A stretch of 11,967 bases of DNA from Thauera sp. (GCA_023150215.1 JAKLLJ010000071.1:1-11967), one strand, 5' to 3'; positions 1-8,514 are shown, counted from the stretch's first letter. Numbers and translations are program-made. The notes: generated from the sequence alone by a model not told the origin.

Positions 1-1574
<1,574 letters not shown>

Positions 1575-1599
1575 GCTCGTATCGCAGCCTGCAGTACAG

Positions 1600-1634
1600 A
1601 AAGGTGCTGGCTCGGGTGGCCAGCACCTTTTTTT
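1600..1634 (+). terminator. Intrinsic terminator of ppsA
   Basis: A perfect 11-bp stem: AAAGGTGCTGG (1600-1610) pairs with CCAGCACCTTT (1620-1630) around a 9-base loop. The T-tract runs on to 1634 (seven T in a row from 1628). It starts 25 bases after the ppsA stop codon. It should end ppsA transcription before the next gene. Confidence 0.93.
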
Positions 1635-1647
1635 ATGCATCCGTCCG

Positions 1648-1681
1648 TAAGGGCAATGCCATGCGGGAGCGCTTGCCCTTA
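1648..1681. repeat. Perfect 9-bp inverted repeat upstream of the GGDEF-EAL gene
   Basis: TAAGGGCAA (1648-1656) and TTGCCCTTA (1673-1681) are exact inverse complements separated by 16 bases. The repeat lies between the ppsA terminator and the start of the GGDEF-EAL gene, 40 bases before the ATG. Neither strand has a T-run after it, so it does not look like a terminator. Half-sites 25 bp apart centre to centre could bind a dimeric regulator, which is inference. The right arm also contains TTGCCC, a weak -35-like hexamer, but no convincing -10 follows at 16-18 bp. Confidence 0.5.
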
Positions 1682-1721
1682 AGATGCTTGCTGTCGGCAT
1701 TTGCAGGGTCGGGTTCGGACG

Positions 1722-4562
1722 ATGTCCAGCGTCAGTGTGGAGTTTCCGGGGGGGCTTCCCGCCGGGTCGGGTGAGGCGGTCGCGCCTGAGTTGCAAGCGT
1801 CGCCTTCGCCGCAATCGTCGCCCTCGCCGCCGTGCGGTGTAGCCGCTCATCTCGCGCTCGATGCGCTGGCCGCGCGCTACGCACGGCTGTCCGGGGCGGC
1901 GTTCTACGAGGCGGTATGTCGCCACCTCGTGGAGGCGCTGGAACTCGACTGGGTCTTCATCGGACAGCTCGCGTCCGACCGGACGAGCGTGGAGGTTCGT
2001 GCCGGCTGGAAGGATGGCAAGGCGCTGCGGCCTTCTGCTTATGTCCTCGCGGGCACCCCGTGCGAGGGCACCATCCTCGATGGCGCGTGCATTCATGCGC
2101 GCGACGTGAGTCGCCGCTTTCCGCACGATCTCGCACTCGCCAAGGAGGGGGTCGAGGCGTATGCCGGGATGCCGCTGTTCGATCGCGAGGGGCAGGTGCT
2201 CGGCCTGATCGTCGCCTTGCACAGGCGGCCTTTCGATGACGAGATTTCGCTGCGCATGTTGCTGGAGGTCTTCGATGACCGGGTCGCCGCCGAGCTGCTG
2301 CGCGAACGCGTCGAGCGCGTGCTGACCGGGCGGATCGCCTTCGAACGGGTGGTCGCGCAGATTTCTTCCGAGCTCATCCTCGCGCCGCCCGCCGCGCTCG
2401 ACCTGCATATCGATCGTGCGCTGGGCGAGCTCGGCCGTTTCGCGCAGGCCGATCGCGCCTTCGTTTTCCAGAGCTCGGACGATGGCATGCTGTTCGACAA
2501 CACCCACGAGTGGTGCGTCCACGGCGTCGAGCCGCAGCGCGCGTCTCTGCAGGGGGTGCCGCTCGACGAGGCGCCTTTGTTCCTGCGCACGATCAAGCAT
2601 TTCGCGATCGTGGATTTTCCTTGCATCGACGCGCTGCCGGCAGCGGCCGAGGCGGATCGGAAACTGCTCCGCGCGCAATCCATCCAGTCCGTGCTGGCGG
2701 CGCCGATGGTGGCAAATGGCCGCCTGCTCGGCTTCGTTGGCCTGGATGCAGTGCGCCGGCAGCGCACTTGGTCGGATGAAGACCGCACGCTGCTGACCCT
2801 GGTCGGCAACGCATTCACGGGAGTGCTGGAGCGCAAGCGTGCGCTCGATGGCCTGCTCGCGAGCGAGGCGCGCTACCGGTCGGTGGTGGAAAGCGTCAAG
2901 GAGGTGATCTTCCAGCTCGACGAAGCAGGGCGCTGGACCTTCCTCAACAAGTCATGGGCCAGCCTCACCGGGTATCGACTTGAGGACAGCCTCGGTCGCG
3001 CCTTCCTGAGCTACGTGCATCCGGATGACCGCGAGCAGCACGGCGAGGTCTTCGAGCAGGTGCTGAGCGGGGAGCTCGTGACCTGTGTCCATGCGGCACG
3101 CTACCGTTGCGCGGGCGGCGGCTTTCGCTGGCTGGAGCTGAGCGCACGGCCGATCCTCGATGCGTGTGGCAAGCCGGTGGGCCTGTCCGGAACACTCGAC
3201 GACATCACCAGGCAGAAGGAGCATGAGTCCCGCCTGGAGCACATCGCGCACTACGACGCGCTCACCGGTCTACCCAACCGGGTGCTGCTCAACGACCGCA
3301 TGCAGCGCGGCATGGCGCAGGCGCGCCGGCGCGGGCAGCAGCTCGCGCTGGCCTGGATCGACCTTGACGGTTTCAAGGCGATCAATGACACGCTCGGCCA
3401 TCAGGCTGGCGATCAGTTGCTGGTGGTGGTGGCGGCGCGCATGAAGGCGGCGCTGCGCGAGGGCGACAGCATCGCGCGCCTCGGTGGCGACGAATTCGTT
3501 GCGGTGCTGCTCGATCTGCCCGATACGGAGTCCTGCGTGTTGCTCACGCAGCGCCTGCTCAACGCAGTTTCGCAATCGGTGACGATCGCCGGACGCGAGG
3601 TGAAGGTATCGGCCAGCATCGGCCTGACGCGCTATCCCCAGCCCGATGAGCTCGACGCCGACCAGCTGCTGCGCCAGGCCGACCTCGCCATGTACCAGGC
3701 CAAGCTCGCCGGCAAGAACCGCTACCACATCTTCGACGGCGCGCATGACCGCGCCGAGTGCGGCCGCCACCCGACGCTGGCGAGTATCCGCAGTGCGCTG
3801 CACAGCGGAGAGTTCGGCCTGCTTTACCAGCCCAAGGTGAATATGCGCAAGGGCAAGGTGGTGGGCATGGAGGCCTTGATCCGCTGGCGGCATCCGCAGC
3901 TGGGTGAACTCGAGCCGGCGGCCTTCCTGCCCGTGGTGGCGGACCATCCGCTCGCGATCGAGATCGGCGACTGGGTGATCGACCGCGCGCTGGCGCAGAT
4001 CGCCGCCTGGAAGCGTGCGGGCGTGCATCTGCCGGTCAGCGTCAACATCGGTGCGCGCCACCTGCAGGTGGCCGATTTCATGCTGCGCCTGCAATCGGCG
4101 CTTGCGCGCCATCCCGAGGTCGGGCCGGGCGGGCTTGAACTGGAGGTGCAGGAGGCGAGTGCGCTCGAGAGCGTCGCGCAGGTCGCGCGTATCGTCGAGG
4201 CTTGTGCGCAGATCGGCGTGTCGTTTGCGCTTGACGACTTCGGCACCGGGTTTTCCTCACTCGCCTGCCTGAAGCGCTTGCCCGCTGCCCGCCTGAAGAT
4301 CGATCAACTCTTCGTGCGCGGAATGCTCGAAGATGCCGACGACCTCGCGATCCTGACCGCGATCATCGGGCTGGCCGGCGCATTTCGCCGCGAGTTGATT
4401 GCCGAGGGCGTGGAATCGGTCGAACACGGCACGCGCTTGCTGCAGCTTGGCTGCGAGGTGGCGCAGGGCCATGGCATCGCGCGGCCGATGCCGGCGGCCG
4501 AGGTGGCGGCGTGGGCGTCAAGCTGGTCGCCGCCCGCGGCATGGACGCACCCGAGCGCGTGA
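1722..4562 (+). CDS. Cyclic-di-GMP turnover protein, GAF-GAF-PAS-GGDEF-EAL
   Basis: Predicted dual-domain diguanylate cyclase/phosphodiesterase of 946 residues. A Ser/Pro-rich N-terminus (about 20-38) precedes GAF-like domain 1 (about 47-195), GAF-like domain 2 (about 205-375), PAS/PAC (about 381-500, with HPDDR and a DDITRQK ending), GGDEF (510-675) and EAL (685-935). The cyclase motif GGDEF is intact at 588-592, and an RxxD inhibitory site (R579-D582) sits five residues before it. The EAL domain keeps E717-A-L, SVN, E808/E811, DDFGTGFSSL (D838, D839), LKID (K859), AEGVE (E895) and Q915, so phosphodiesterase activity is likely. The usual ELTE/EITE motif reads EVQE here. No membrane segment or signal peptide is seen, so it is probably cytosolic, sensing through GAF and PAS ligands that cannot be named. 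ATG 1722 was chosen over an in-frame TTG at 1701, which lacks a ribosome site; the Shine-Dalgarno match at 1722 is weak too. Confidence 0.93.
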   Translation: MSSVSVEFPGGLPAGSGEAVAPELQASPSPQSSPSPPCGVAAHLALDALAARYARLSGAAFYEAVCRHLVEALELDWVFIGQLASDRTSVEVRAGWKDGKALRPSAYVLAGTPCEGTILDGACIHARDVSRRFPHDLALAKEGVEAYAGMPLFDREGQVLGLIVALHRRPFDDEISLRMLLEVFDDRVAAELLRERVERVLTGRIAFERVVAQISSELILAPPAALDLHIDRALGELGRFAQADRAFVFQSSDDGMLFDNTHEWCVHGVEPQRASLQGVPLDEAPLFLRTIKHFAIVDFPCIDALPAAAEADRKLLRAQSIQSVLAAPMVANGRLLGFVGLDAVRRQRTWSDEDRTLLTLVGNAFTGVLERKRALDGLLASEARYRSVVESVKEVIFQLDEAGRWTFLNKSWASLTGYRLEDSLGRAFLSYVHPDDREQHGEVFEQVLSGELVTCVHAARYRCAGGGFRWLELSARPILDACGKPVGLSGTLDDITRQKEHESRLEHIAHYDALTGLPNRVLLNDRMQRGMAQARRRGQQLALAWIDLDGFKAINDTLGHQAGDQLLVVVAARMKAALREGDSIARLGGDEFVAVLLDLPDTESCVLLTQRLLNAVSQSVTIAGREVKVSASIGLTRYPQPDELDADQLLRQADLAMYQAKLAGKNRYHIFDGAHDRAECGRHPTLASIRSALHSGEFGLLYQPKVNMRKGKVVGMEALIRWRHPQLGELEPAAFLPVVADHPLAIEIGDWVIDRALAQIAAWKRAGVHLPVSVNIGARHLQVADFMLRLQSALARHPEVGPGGLELEVQEASALESVAQVARIVEACAQIGVSFALDDFGTGFSSLACLKRLPAARLKIDQLFVRGMLEDADDLAILTAIIGLAGAFRRELIAEGVESVEHGTRLLQLGCEVAQGHGIARPMPAAEVAAWASSWSPPAAWTHPSA

Positions 4563-4573
4563 TCGCGCTCGGG
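4550..4573. terminator. Perfect 10-bp hairpin between convergent genes, stop codon in its loop
   Basis: CCCGAGCGCG (4550-4559) pairs perfectly with CGCGCTCGGG (4564-4573) around the tetraloop TGAT. The TGA in that loop is the stop codon of the GGDEF-EAL gene (4560-4562). The convergent fumarase gene stops 15 bases to the right, at 4588. The hairpin is symmetrical, so both transcripts would form it, and its position suits a shared bidirectional terminator. Neither side has a T-tract, so efficient intrinsic termination is uncertain. A role in protecting mRNA 3' ends is an alternative. Confidence 0.5.
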
Positions 4574-4587
4574 CCGTGTGCGCGCGC

Positions 4588-6120
4588 TCAGGCCACGGTG
4601 ACCGGGATCTTGCCGATCCGGGCCTGCCATTCCTGCGGTCCAGTGTTGTGCACGCTGCTGCCGTTGGCGTCGACGGCGACCGTCACCGGCATGTCCTGCA
4701 CGGTGAACTCGTAGATCGCTTCCATGCCGAGGTCCTCGAAGCCGACGACCCTGGCTTCCTTGATTGCCTTCGACACCAGGTAGGCTGCGCCGCCGACCGC
4801 CATCAGGTAAGCCGACTTGTTGTCCTTGATCGCCTCGATGGCGACCGGGCCGCGCTCGGACTTGCCGATCATCGAGATGAGGCCGGTCTTCTCCAGCATC
4901 ATGCGGGTGAACTTGTCCATGCGGGTGGCGGTGGTGGGGCCGGCGGGGCCGACGACTTCGTCGCGCACCGGATCGACCGGGCCGACGTAGTAGATGACGC
5001 GGTTGGTGAAGTCGACCGGCAGCTTCTCGCCCTTTTCCAGCATGTCGGCGATGCGCTTGTGCGCGGCGTCCCGGCCGGTGAGCATCTTGCCGTTGAGCAG
5101 CAGGATCTGGCCCGGCTTCCACGCGGCGACCTCTTCGCGGGTCAATGTGTCGAGGTTCACGCGGGTGGCGACGTTGGTGTCGGCCTTCCAGGTGACCTGC
5201 GGCCAGTCCTCGAGCCTGGGCGTCGGCAGATGCGCCGGGCCGGAGCCGTCGAGGTGGAAGTGCACATGACGGGTGGCGGCGCAGTTCGGGATCATCGCAA
5301 CCGGCAGCGAGGCGGCGTGGGTCGGGTAGTCCATGATCTTGACGTCGAGCACGGTGGTGAGGCCGCCGAGGCCCTGGGCGCCGATGCCGAGCGCGTTGAC
5401 CTTGTCCATCAGTTCGAGACGCAGCGCTTCCACGCGGCTGAGTTGGGCGCCGGAGGCGGCCTTCTCGCGCAGCTCGTGGATGTTGACCTGCTCCATCAGC
5501 GACTCCTTGGCGAGCAGCATCGCCTTCTCGGGCGTGCCGCCGATGCCGATGCCGAGGATGCCCGGCGGACACCAGCCGGCACCCATGGTCGGAACGGTCT
5601 TGATCACCCAGTCGACGATCGAATCGGAGGGGTTCAGCATGACCATCTTGGTCTTGTTCTCCGAGCCGCCGCCCTTGGCTGCGCAGATCACCTCGACGTG
5701 ATCGCCCTCGACGATCTCGTAGTGGACCACCGCCGGGGTGTTGTCCTTGCTGTTCTGACGTGCGCCGGCGGGGTCGAGCAGCACCGAGGCACGCAGCTTG
5801 TTGTCGGGATCGTTGTACGCGCGGCGCACGCCTTCGTTGATCATTTCCTGGACGCTCAGCTTCGCATCCCACTGCACCTTCATGCCGACCTTGAGGAAGA
5901 CCACCGCGATGCCCGTATCCTGGCAGATCGGACGGTGGCCTTCGGCGGCCATGCGCGAGTTGGTCAGGATCTGCGCGATCGCATCTTTCGCGGCCGGGCT
6001 TTCCTCGCGCGCGTAGGCTTCCCCGAGCGCCTGGATGTAGTCGAGTGGGTGGTAGTAGCTGATGTACTGGAAGGCATCCGCGATCGACTGGATGAGGTCT
6101 TCCTGGCGAATGATCGTCAT
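4588..6120 (-). CDS. Fumarate hydratase, class I (iron-sulfur type)
   Basis: Reversible hydration of fumarate to L-malate in the TCA cycle, by the oxygen-sensitive [4Fe-4S] class I enzyme; cytosolic. The 510 residues hold both fused domains, the alpha-type N-terminal part and the beta-type C-terminal part, and the length suits the single-chain class I family (about 500-550). The three expected cluster cysteines are visible: C66 in PICQDTG, C184 in GAGWCPPG and C280 in IPNCAATRH. The C-terminal domain shows GPTTATRMD and ends with GPQEW. The ATG at 6118-6120 has GGAG ten bases upstream (complement of 6131-6134). It is divergent from acs and convergent with the GGDEF-EAL gene, so it is probably monocistronic. 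Class I fumarases are hard to assign to fumA or fumB from sequence alone, so no symbol is given. A role as a related hydratase (mesaconase or tartrate dehydratase side activity) cannot be excluded. Confidence 0.95.
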   Translation of the reverse strand: MTIIRQEDLIQSIADAFQYISYYHPLDYIQALGEAYAREESPAAKDAIAQILTNSRMAAEGHRPICQDTGIAVVFLKVGMKVQWDAKLSVQEMINEGVRRAYNDPDNKLRASVLLDPAGARQNSKDNTPAVVHYEIVEGDHVEVICAAKGGGSENKTKMVMLNPSDSIVDWVIKTVPTMGAGWCPPGILGIGIGGTPEKAMLLAKESLMEQVNIHELREKAASGAQLSRVEALRLELMDKVNALGIGAQGLGGLTTVLDVKIMDYPTHAASLPVAMIPNCAATRHVHFHLDGSGPAHLPTPRLEDWPQVTWKADTNVATRVNLDTLTREEVAAWKPGQILLLNGKMLTGRDAAHKRIADMLEKGEKLPVDFTNRVIYYVGPVDPVRDEVVGPAGPTTATRMDKFTRMMLEKTGLISMIGKSERGPVAIEAIKDNKSAYLMAVGGAAYLVSKAIKEARVVGFEDLGMEAIYEFTVQDMPVTVAVDANGSSVHNTGPQEWQARIGKIPVTVA

Positions 6121-6135
6121 GGCGCTTGGTCTCCG

Positions 6136-6160
6136 GAATGACGTGGGGGCAGAATGACGT
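6136..6160. repeat. 9-bp direct repeat in the fumarase leader
   Basis: GAATGACGT occurs at 6136-6144 and again at 6152-6160, with a 7-base spacer (16-bp period). Read on the fumarase strand it is ACGTCATTC twice, the second copy ending just before the GGAG ribosome site. It lies downstream of the proposed -10, so it would be transcribed. It could be a protein-binding site in DNA or RNA; nothing in the sequence decides which. Confidence 0.5.
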
Positions 6161-6223
6161 ACACGGACCGCAGCGGCCGGAAGTGCTGACGGCAGGGGTC
6201 GCGATGGCCCGGACTGGCGGCGG

Positions 6224-6229
6224 ATTCTA
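6224..6229 (-). promoter_or_regulatory. Candidate -10 element for the fumarase gene
   Basis: On the minus strand these bases read TAGAAT, five of six matches to TATAAT, preceded by GT. The -35 region at a 17-bp spacing is poor (GCGACG, three of six), so the promoter may need an activator. Transcription would start about 95 bases before the fumarase ATG. Confidence 0.4.
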
Positions 6230-6262
6230 ACACCGGGGCAGGCGCTCGTCGCTGGCGGTGCG

Positions 6263-6280
6263 GTGTAAGTCCTGTGTAAG
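6263..6280. promoter_or_regulatory. GTGTAAG-N4-GTGTAAG tandem repeat, candidate activator site for acs
   Basis: GTGTAAG is present at 6263-6269 and 6274-6280 with the 4-base spacer TCCT. The 11-bp period places both copies on the same face of the helix. This 7-4-7 arrangement is the layout of PhoB/OmpR-family operators, although the sequence itself is not a Pho box. It sits directly before the AT-rich stretch with the acs -10 candidate, where a bound activator would overlap the -35 region. Assigning it to acs rather than the fumarase gene is inference. Confidence 0.4.
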
Positions 6281-6290
6281 ATAGATATTC

Positions 6291-6296
6291 TTTAAT
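6291..6296 (+). promoter_or_regulatory. Candidate -10 element for acs
   Basis: TTTAAT matches TATAAT at five of six positions and lies at the end of the AT-rich stretch. No good -35 hexamer is found 16-18 bp upstream; that position falls between the GTGTAAG repeats, which would suit an activator-dependent promoter. It predicts an acs leader of about 140 bases. Other weak candidates are TAAGAT (6277-6282) and TATTCT (6286-6291). Confidence 0.3.
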
Positions 6297-6305
6297 GCCG
6301 GCGTT

Positions 6306-6328
6306 TCGAACGGTATCCGAGCGTTCGA
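6306..6328 (+). repeat. 7-bp inverted repeat in the acs leader
   Basis: TCGAACG (6306-6312) and CGTTCGA (6322-6328) are exact inverse complements around 9 bases. Just downstream of the proposed acs start point, it could be an operator or a 5' mRNA hairpin. Confidence 0.4.
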
Positions 6329-6360
6329 GCGGCGGTGGGCCTGCAAGGCTCGCCGGCGCC

Positions 6361-6397
6361 CGGGCGAATCAAAGGCTGGATTCAACCAGCCCGCCCG
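6361..6397 (+). repeat. Two-part hairpin in the acs leader
   Basis: An outer 6-bp stem, CGGGCG (6361-6366) with CGCCCG (6392-6397), encloses an inner 6-bp stem, GGCTGG (6374-6379) with CCAGCC (6386-6391). The inner loop is ATTCAA, and there is a one-sided 7-base bulge (6367-6373). All twelve pairs are Watson-Crick. No T-run follows on the acs strand, so it is not a standard terminator. It is likely a stable element of the acs 5' leader. Confidence 0.45.
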
Positions 6398-6404
6398 TAA
6401 AGGG

Positions 6405-6430
6405 TCAGCTTCAACCATTTGAACAGTTGA
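6405..6430 (+). repeat. Hairpin abutting the acs ribosome-binding site
   Basis: TTCAA (6410-6414) and TTGAA (6419-6423) pair around CCAT. The flanks TCAGC (6405-6409) and GTTGA (6426-6430) can extend the stem with one G-U pair and a 2-base bulge. The stem ends immediately before the GGAG at 6431. TTCAACCA at 6410-6417 also repeats 6381-6388 from the preceding hairpin, so the two structures might compete. An effect on acs translation is inference. Confidence 0.3.
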
Positions 6431-6442
6431 GGAGAGGTGAGC

Positions 6443-8407
6443 ATGTCCAATGAGCAGCAAGTCCGCATTTACAACCCTTCGGAAGAGATGGTCAGGAACG
6501 CAGCGGTGTCCGGCATGGACGGATATCGCGCGTTGTGCAAGGAGGCCGATGACGACTACGAAGGCTTTTGGGGCCGTCGTGCCAAGGAATTGCTGGATTG
6601 GAAGGAGCCCTTCACCCAGGTGCTCGACGCGTCGAACGCACCTTTCTTCAAGTGGTTCGCCGACGGCAAGCTCAACGTCTCCTACAACTGCCTGGACCGC
6701 AACGTCAATAACGGTCTCGGCGACAAGGTCGCGCTGATCTTCGAAGCCGACGGCGGCGAAGTCGCCCGGATCACCTACAAGGACCTGCTCTCCCGCGTCA
6801 GCAAGTTCGCCAATGCCCTGCGCGGCATGGGTGTCAAGAAGGGTGATCGCGTCATCATCTACCTGCCGATGTCGGTTGAAGGCGTGGTGGCGATGCAGGC
6901 CTGCGCCCGCATCGGTGCCACCCACTCGATCGTGTTCGGCGGCTTCTCCGCCCAGGCCCTGCGTGATCGCATCGAGGACGCCGGCGCGGTCGCGCTGATC
7001 ACCTCGGATGGCCAGTTCCGCGGTGGCAAGGCGCTGCCGCTCAAGCCGATCGCCGACGAGGCGCTGTCGCTCGGCGGTTGCGACACGGTCAAGAACGTCA
7101 TCGTCGTCAAGCGCACCGGTGCCGACGTCGCCATGGTCGCCGGCCGCGACACCTGGTACCACGAAGCGGTCGCCGACCAGTCCGAGACCTGCGAACCAGA
7201 GTGGGTCGAAGCCGAGCACCCGCTGTTCATCCTCTACACCTCGGGTTCCACCGGCAAGCCCAAGGGCGTGCAGCACTCCTCCGGCGGCTATCTGCTGCAG
7301 GCCGTGCTGTCGATGAAGTACACCTTCGACATCAAGCCGGACGACGTCTATTGGTGCACCGCCGACATCGGCTGGGTCACCGGTCACACCTACATCACCT
7401 ACGGCCCGCTCGCCTGCGGCGCGACCGAGATCGTGTTCGAAGGCGTGCCCACCTATCCCGACGCGGGCCGCTTCTGGAAGATGATCCAGGACCACAAGGT
7501 CAGCATCTTCTACACCGCGCCGACCGCGATCCGTTCGCTGATCAAGGCTGCCGACAACAACCCGGCCGTGCATCCCAAGCAGTACGACCTGTCCTCGCTG
7601 CGCATCCTGGGTTCGGTGGGCGAGCCGATCAATCCGGCCGCCTGGGAGTGGTACTACGAGAACGTTGGCGGCGGTCGCTGCCCGATCGTCGATACCTTCT
7701 GGCAGACCGAGACCGGTGCGCACATGATCACCCCGATGCCGGGCGCCACGCCAATGGTTCCGGGTTCGTGCACGCTACCTTTCCCGGGCATCATGGCCGC
7801 GGTGGTCGACGAGACCGGCACTGAAGTGCCCTGGGGCCAGGGCGGCATCCTGGTGGTCACCAAGCCGTGGCCCTCGATGATTCGTACCGTGTGGGGCGAC
7901 CCCGAGCGCTTCAAGAAGACCTACTACCCCGAGGACTTCAAGGGCAAGCTCTACCTCGCGGGAGACGGCGCCATCCGTGACGCCGAGACCGGTTACTTCA
8001 CCATCACCGGTCGTATCGACGACGTGCTGAACGTCTCCGGCCACCGCATGGGCACGATGGAAATCGAGTCGGCCCTGGTCGCGCACGAGAAGGTGGCCGA
8101 GGCCGCCGTGGTCGGTCGTCCGGACGACCTGACCGGCGAGGCGATCGTGGCCTTCGTGGTGCTCAAGGGTGCGCGTCCGACCGGCGAGGATGCCGCGAAG
8201 ATGATCAAGGAGCTGCAGAACTGGGTGGGCCACGAGATCGGGCCGATCGCCAAGCCGAAGGACATCCGCTTCGGCGAGAACCTTCCCAAAACCCGCTCCG
8301 GCAAGATCATGCGCCGCCTGCTGCGCCAGCTTGCCAAGGGCGAGGACGTGACGCAGGACACCTCGACGCTCGAGAACCCGCACATCCTCGAACAGCTCAA
8401 GGGCTGA
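6443..8407 (+). CDS. acs: Acetyl-CoA synthetase (AMP-forming acetate-CoA ligase)
   Basis: Activates acetate to acetyl-CoA through acetyl-AMP, using ATP and CoA; the high-affinity route for acetate scavenging, cytosolic. The 654 residues match the family's usual length (about 650). The adenylation signature YTSGSTGKPKGVQHSSGG is present, followed by DVYWCTADIGWVTGHTY, the acyl-site region VDTFWQTETGAHM, the hinge region YLAGDGAIRD, and GRIDDVLNVSGHRMGTMEIE. Near the C-terminus PKTRSGKIMRR carries the catalytic lysine K621, the residue acetylated by Pat-type enzymes and deacetylated by CobB in characterised homologues. ATG 6443 was chosen because GGAG (6431-6434) and GAGGTGA (6434-6440) precede it; an in-frame GTG at 6437 overlaps that ribosome site. 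It is divergent from the fumarase gene. The histidine-kinase operon follows on the same strand after a hairpin-rich spacer. Propionyl-CoA synthetase is less likely given length and motifs. Confidence 0.97.
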   Translation: MSNEQQVRIYNPSEEMVRNAAVSGMDGYRALCKEADDDYEGFWGRRAKELLDWKEPFTQVLDASNAPFFKWFADGKLNVSYNCLDRNVNNGLGDKVALIFEADGGEVARITYKDLLSRVSKFANALRGMGVKKGDRVIIYLPMSVEGVVAMQACARIGATHSIVFGGFSAQALRDRIEDAGAVALITSDGQFRGGKALPLKPIADEALSLGGCDTVKNVIVVKRTGADVAMVAGRDTWYHEAVADQSETCEPEWVEAEHPLFILYTSGSTGKPKGVQHSSGGYLLQAVLSMKYTFDIKPDDVYWCTADIGWVTGHTYITYGPLACGATEIVFEGVPTYPDAGRFWKMIQDHKVSIFYTAPTAIRSLIKAADNNPAVHPKQYDLSSLRILGSVGEPINPAAWEWYYENVGGGRCPIVDTFWQTETGAHMITPMPGATPMVPGSCTLPFPGIMAAVVDETGTEVPWGQGGILVVTKPWPSMIRTVWGDPERFKKTYYPEDFKGKLYLAGDGAIRDAETGYFTITGRIDDVLNVSGHRMGTMEIESALVAHEKVAEAAVVGRPDDLTGEAIVAFVVLKGARPTGEDAAKMIKELQNWVGHEIGPIAKPKDIRFGENLPKTRSGKIMRRLLRQLAKGEDVTQDTSTLENPHILEQLKG

Positions 8408-8415
8408 TCTCTTGG

Positions 8416-8439
8416 CGGCCGGGAGCCCATTCCCGGCCG
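8416..8439 (+). terminator. Hairpin just after acs, candidate attenuator or 3'-end stabiliser
   Basis: CGGCCGGGA (8416-8424) pairs perfectly with TCCCGGCCG (8431-8439) around a 6-base loop, starting 8 bases after the acs stop codon. It is very GC-rich but has no following T-tract, so intrinsic termination would be weak at best. It may protect the acs 3' end or partly uncouple acs from the downstream genes. Confidence 0.45.
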
Positions 8440-8460
8440 GCCATGAACGACAGGAGGAAG

Positions 8461-8480
8461 GCCGGCCCCCCGGGGCCGGC
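8461..8480 (+). repeat. GC-only palindrome in the acs downstream spacer
   Basis: GCCGGCCCC (8461-8469) is followed after two bases by GGGGCCGGC (8472-8480), a perfect inverted repeat made only of G and C. As RNA the last one or two pairs would open to form the loop. It is the second of four consecutive inverted repeats here. Confidence 0.5.
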
Positions 8481-8495
8481 GCCGGGGGGAGACCA

Positions 8496-8514
8496 GGTAC
8501 GCGCAACGCGTACC
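8496..8514 (+). repeat. 8-bp hairpin with three-base loop
   Basis: GGTACGCG (8496-8503) pairs perfectly with CGCGTACC (8507-8514) around CAA. The stem can be extended with GACCA (8491-8495) against TGATC (8517-8521), with one mismatch and a 2-base bulge. It is the third of the four inverted repeats. Confidence 0.5.

Larger units (their letters stand above)
6121..6442. promoter_or_regulatory. Divergent control region between the fumarase gene and acs
   Basis: No credible gene fits in these 322 bp. From left to right the region holds the fumarase ribosome site, a 9-bp direct repeat, a fumarase -10 candidate, a pair of GTGTAAG repeats and a markedly AT-rich stretch (6277-6296, only three G or C in 20 bases, in a GC-rich background). 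Inverted repeats then run up to the acs ribosome site. The individual elements are listed separately. Confidence 0.75.

Noticed and set aside
1701..1721. Upstream TTG start for the GGDEF-EAL gene
   Set aside because: It adds seven residues, has no ribosome site, and the ATG at 1722 is the more usual start codon.
4304..5872. 522-codon minus-strand open frame overlapping the fumarase gene and the GGDEF-EAL gene end
   Set aside because: A shifted frame inside the fumarase gene; low-complexity Arg/Gly-rich product with no family resemblance.
4399..6141. 580-codon open frame antisense to the fumarase gene
   Set aside because: The minus-strand frame encodes a complete class I fumarase with all three cluster cysteines. 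The plus-strand product has no recognisable domain and overlaps the end of the GGDEF-EAL gene.
6227..7723. 498-codon open frame antisense to acs
   Set aside because: It covers the acs coding strand, which has full motif conservation. The antisense product is Asp/Gly/Val-rich and unrecognisable.
8452..8457. AGGAGG, a perfect Shine-Dalgarno sequence
   Set aside because: No start codon follows within a usable distance, so it does not mark a gene.
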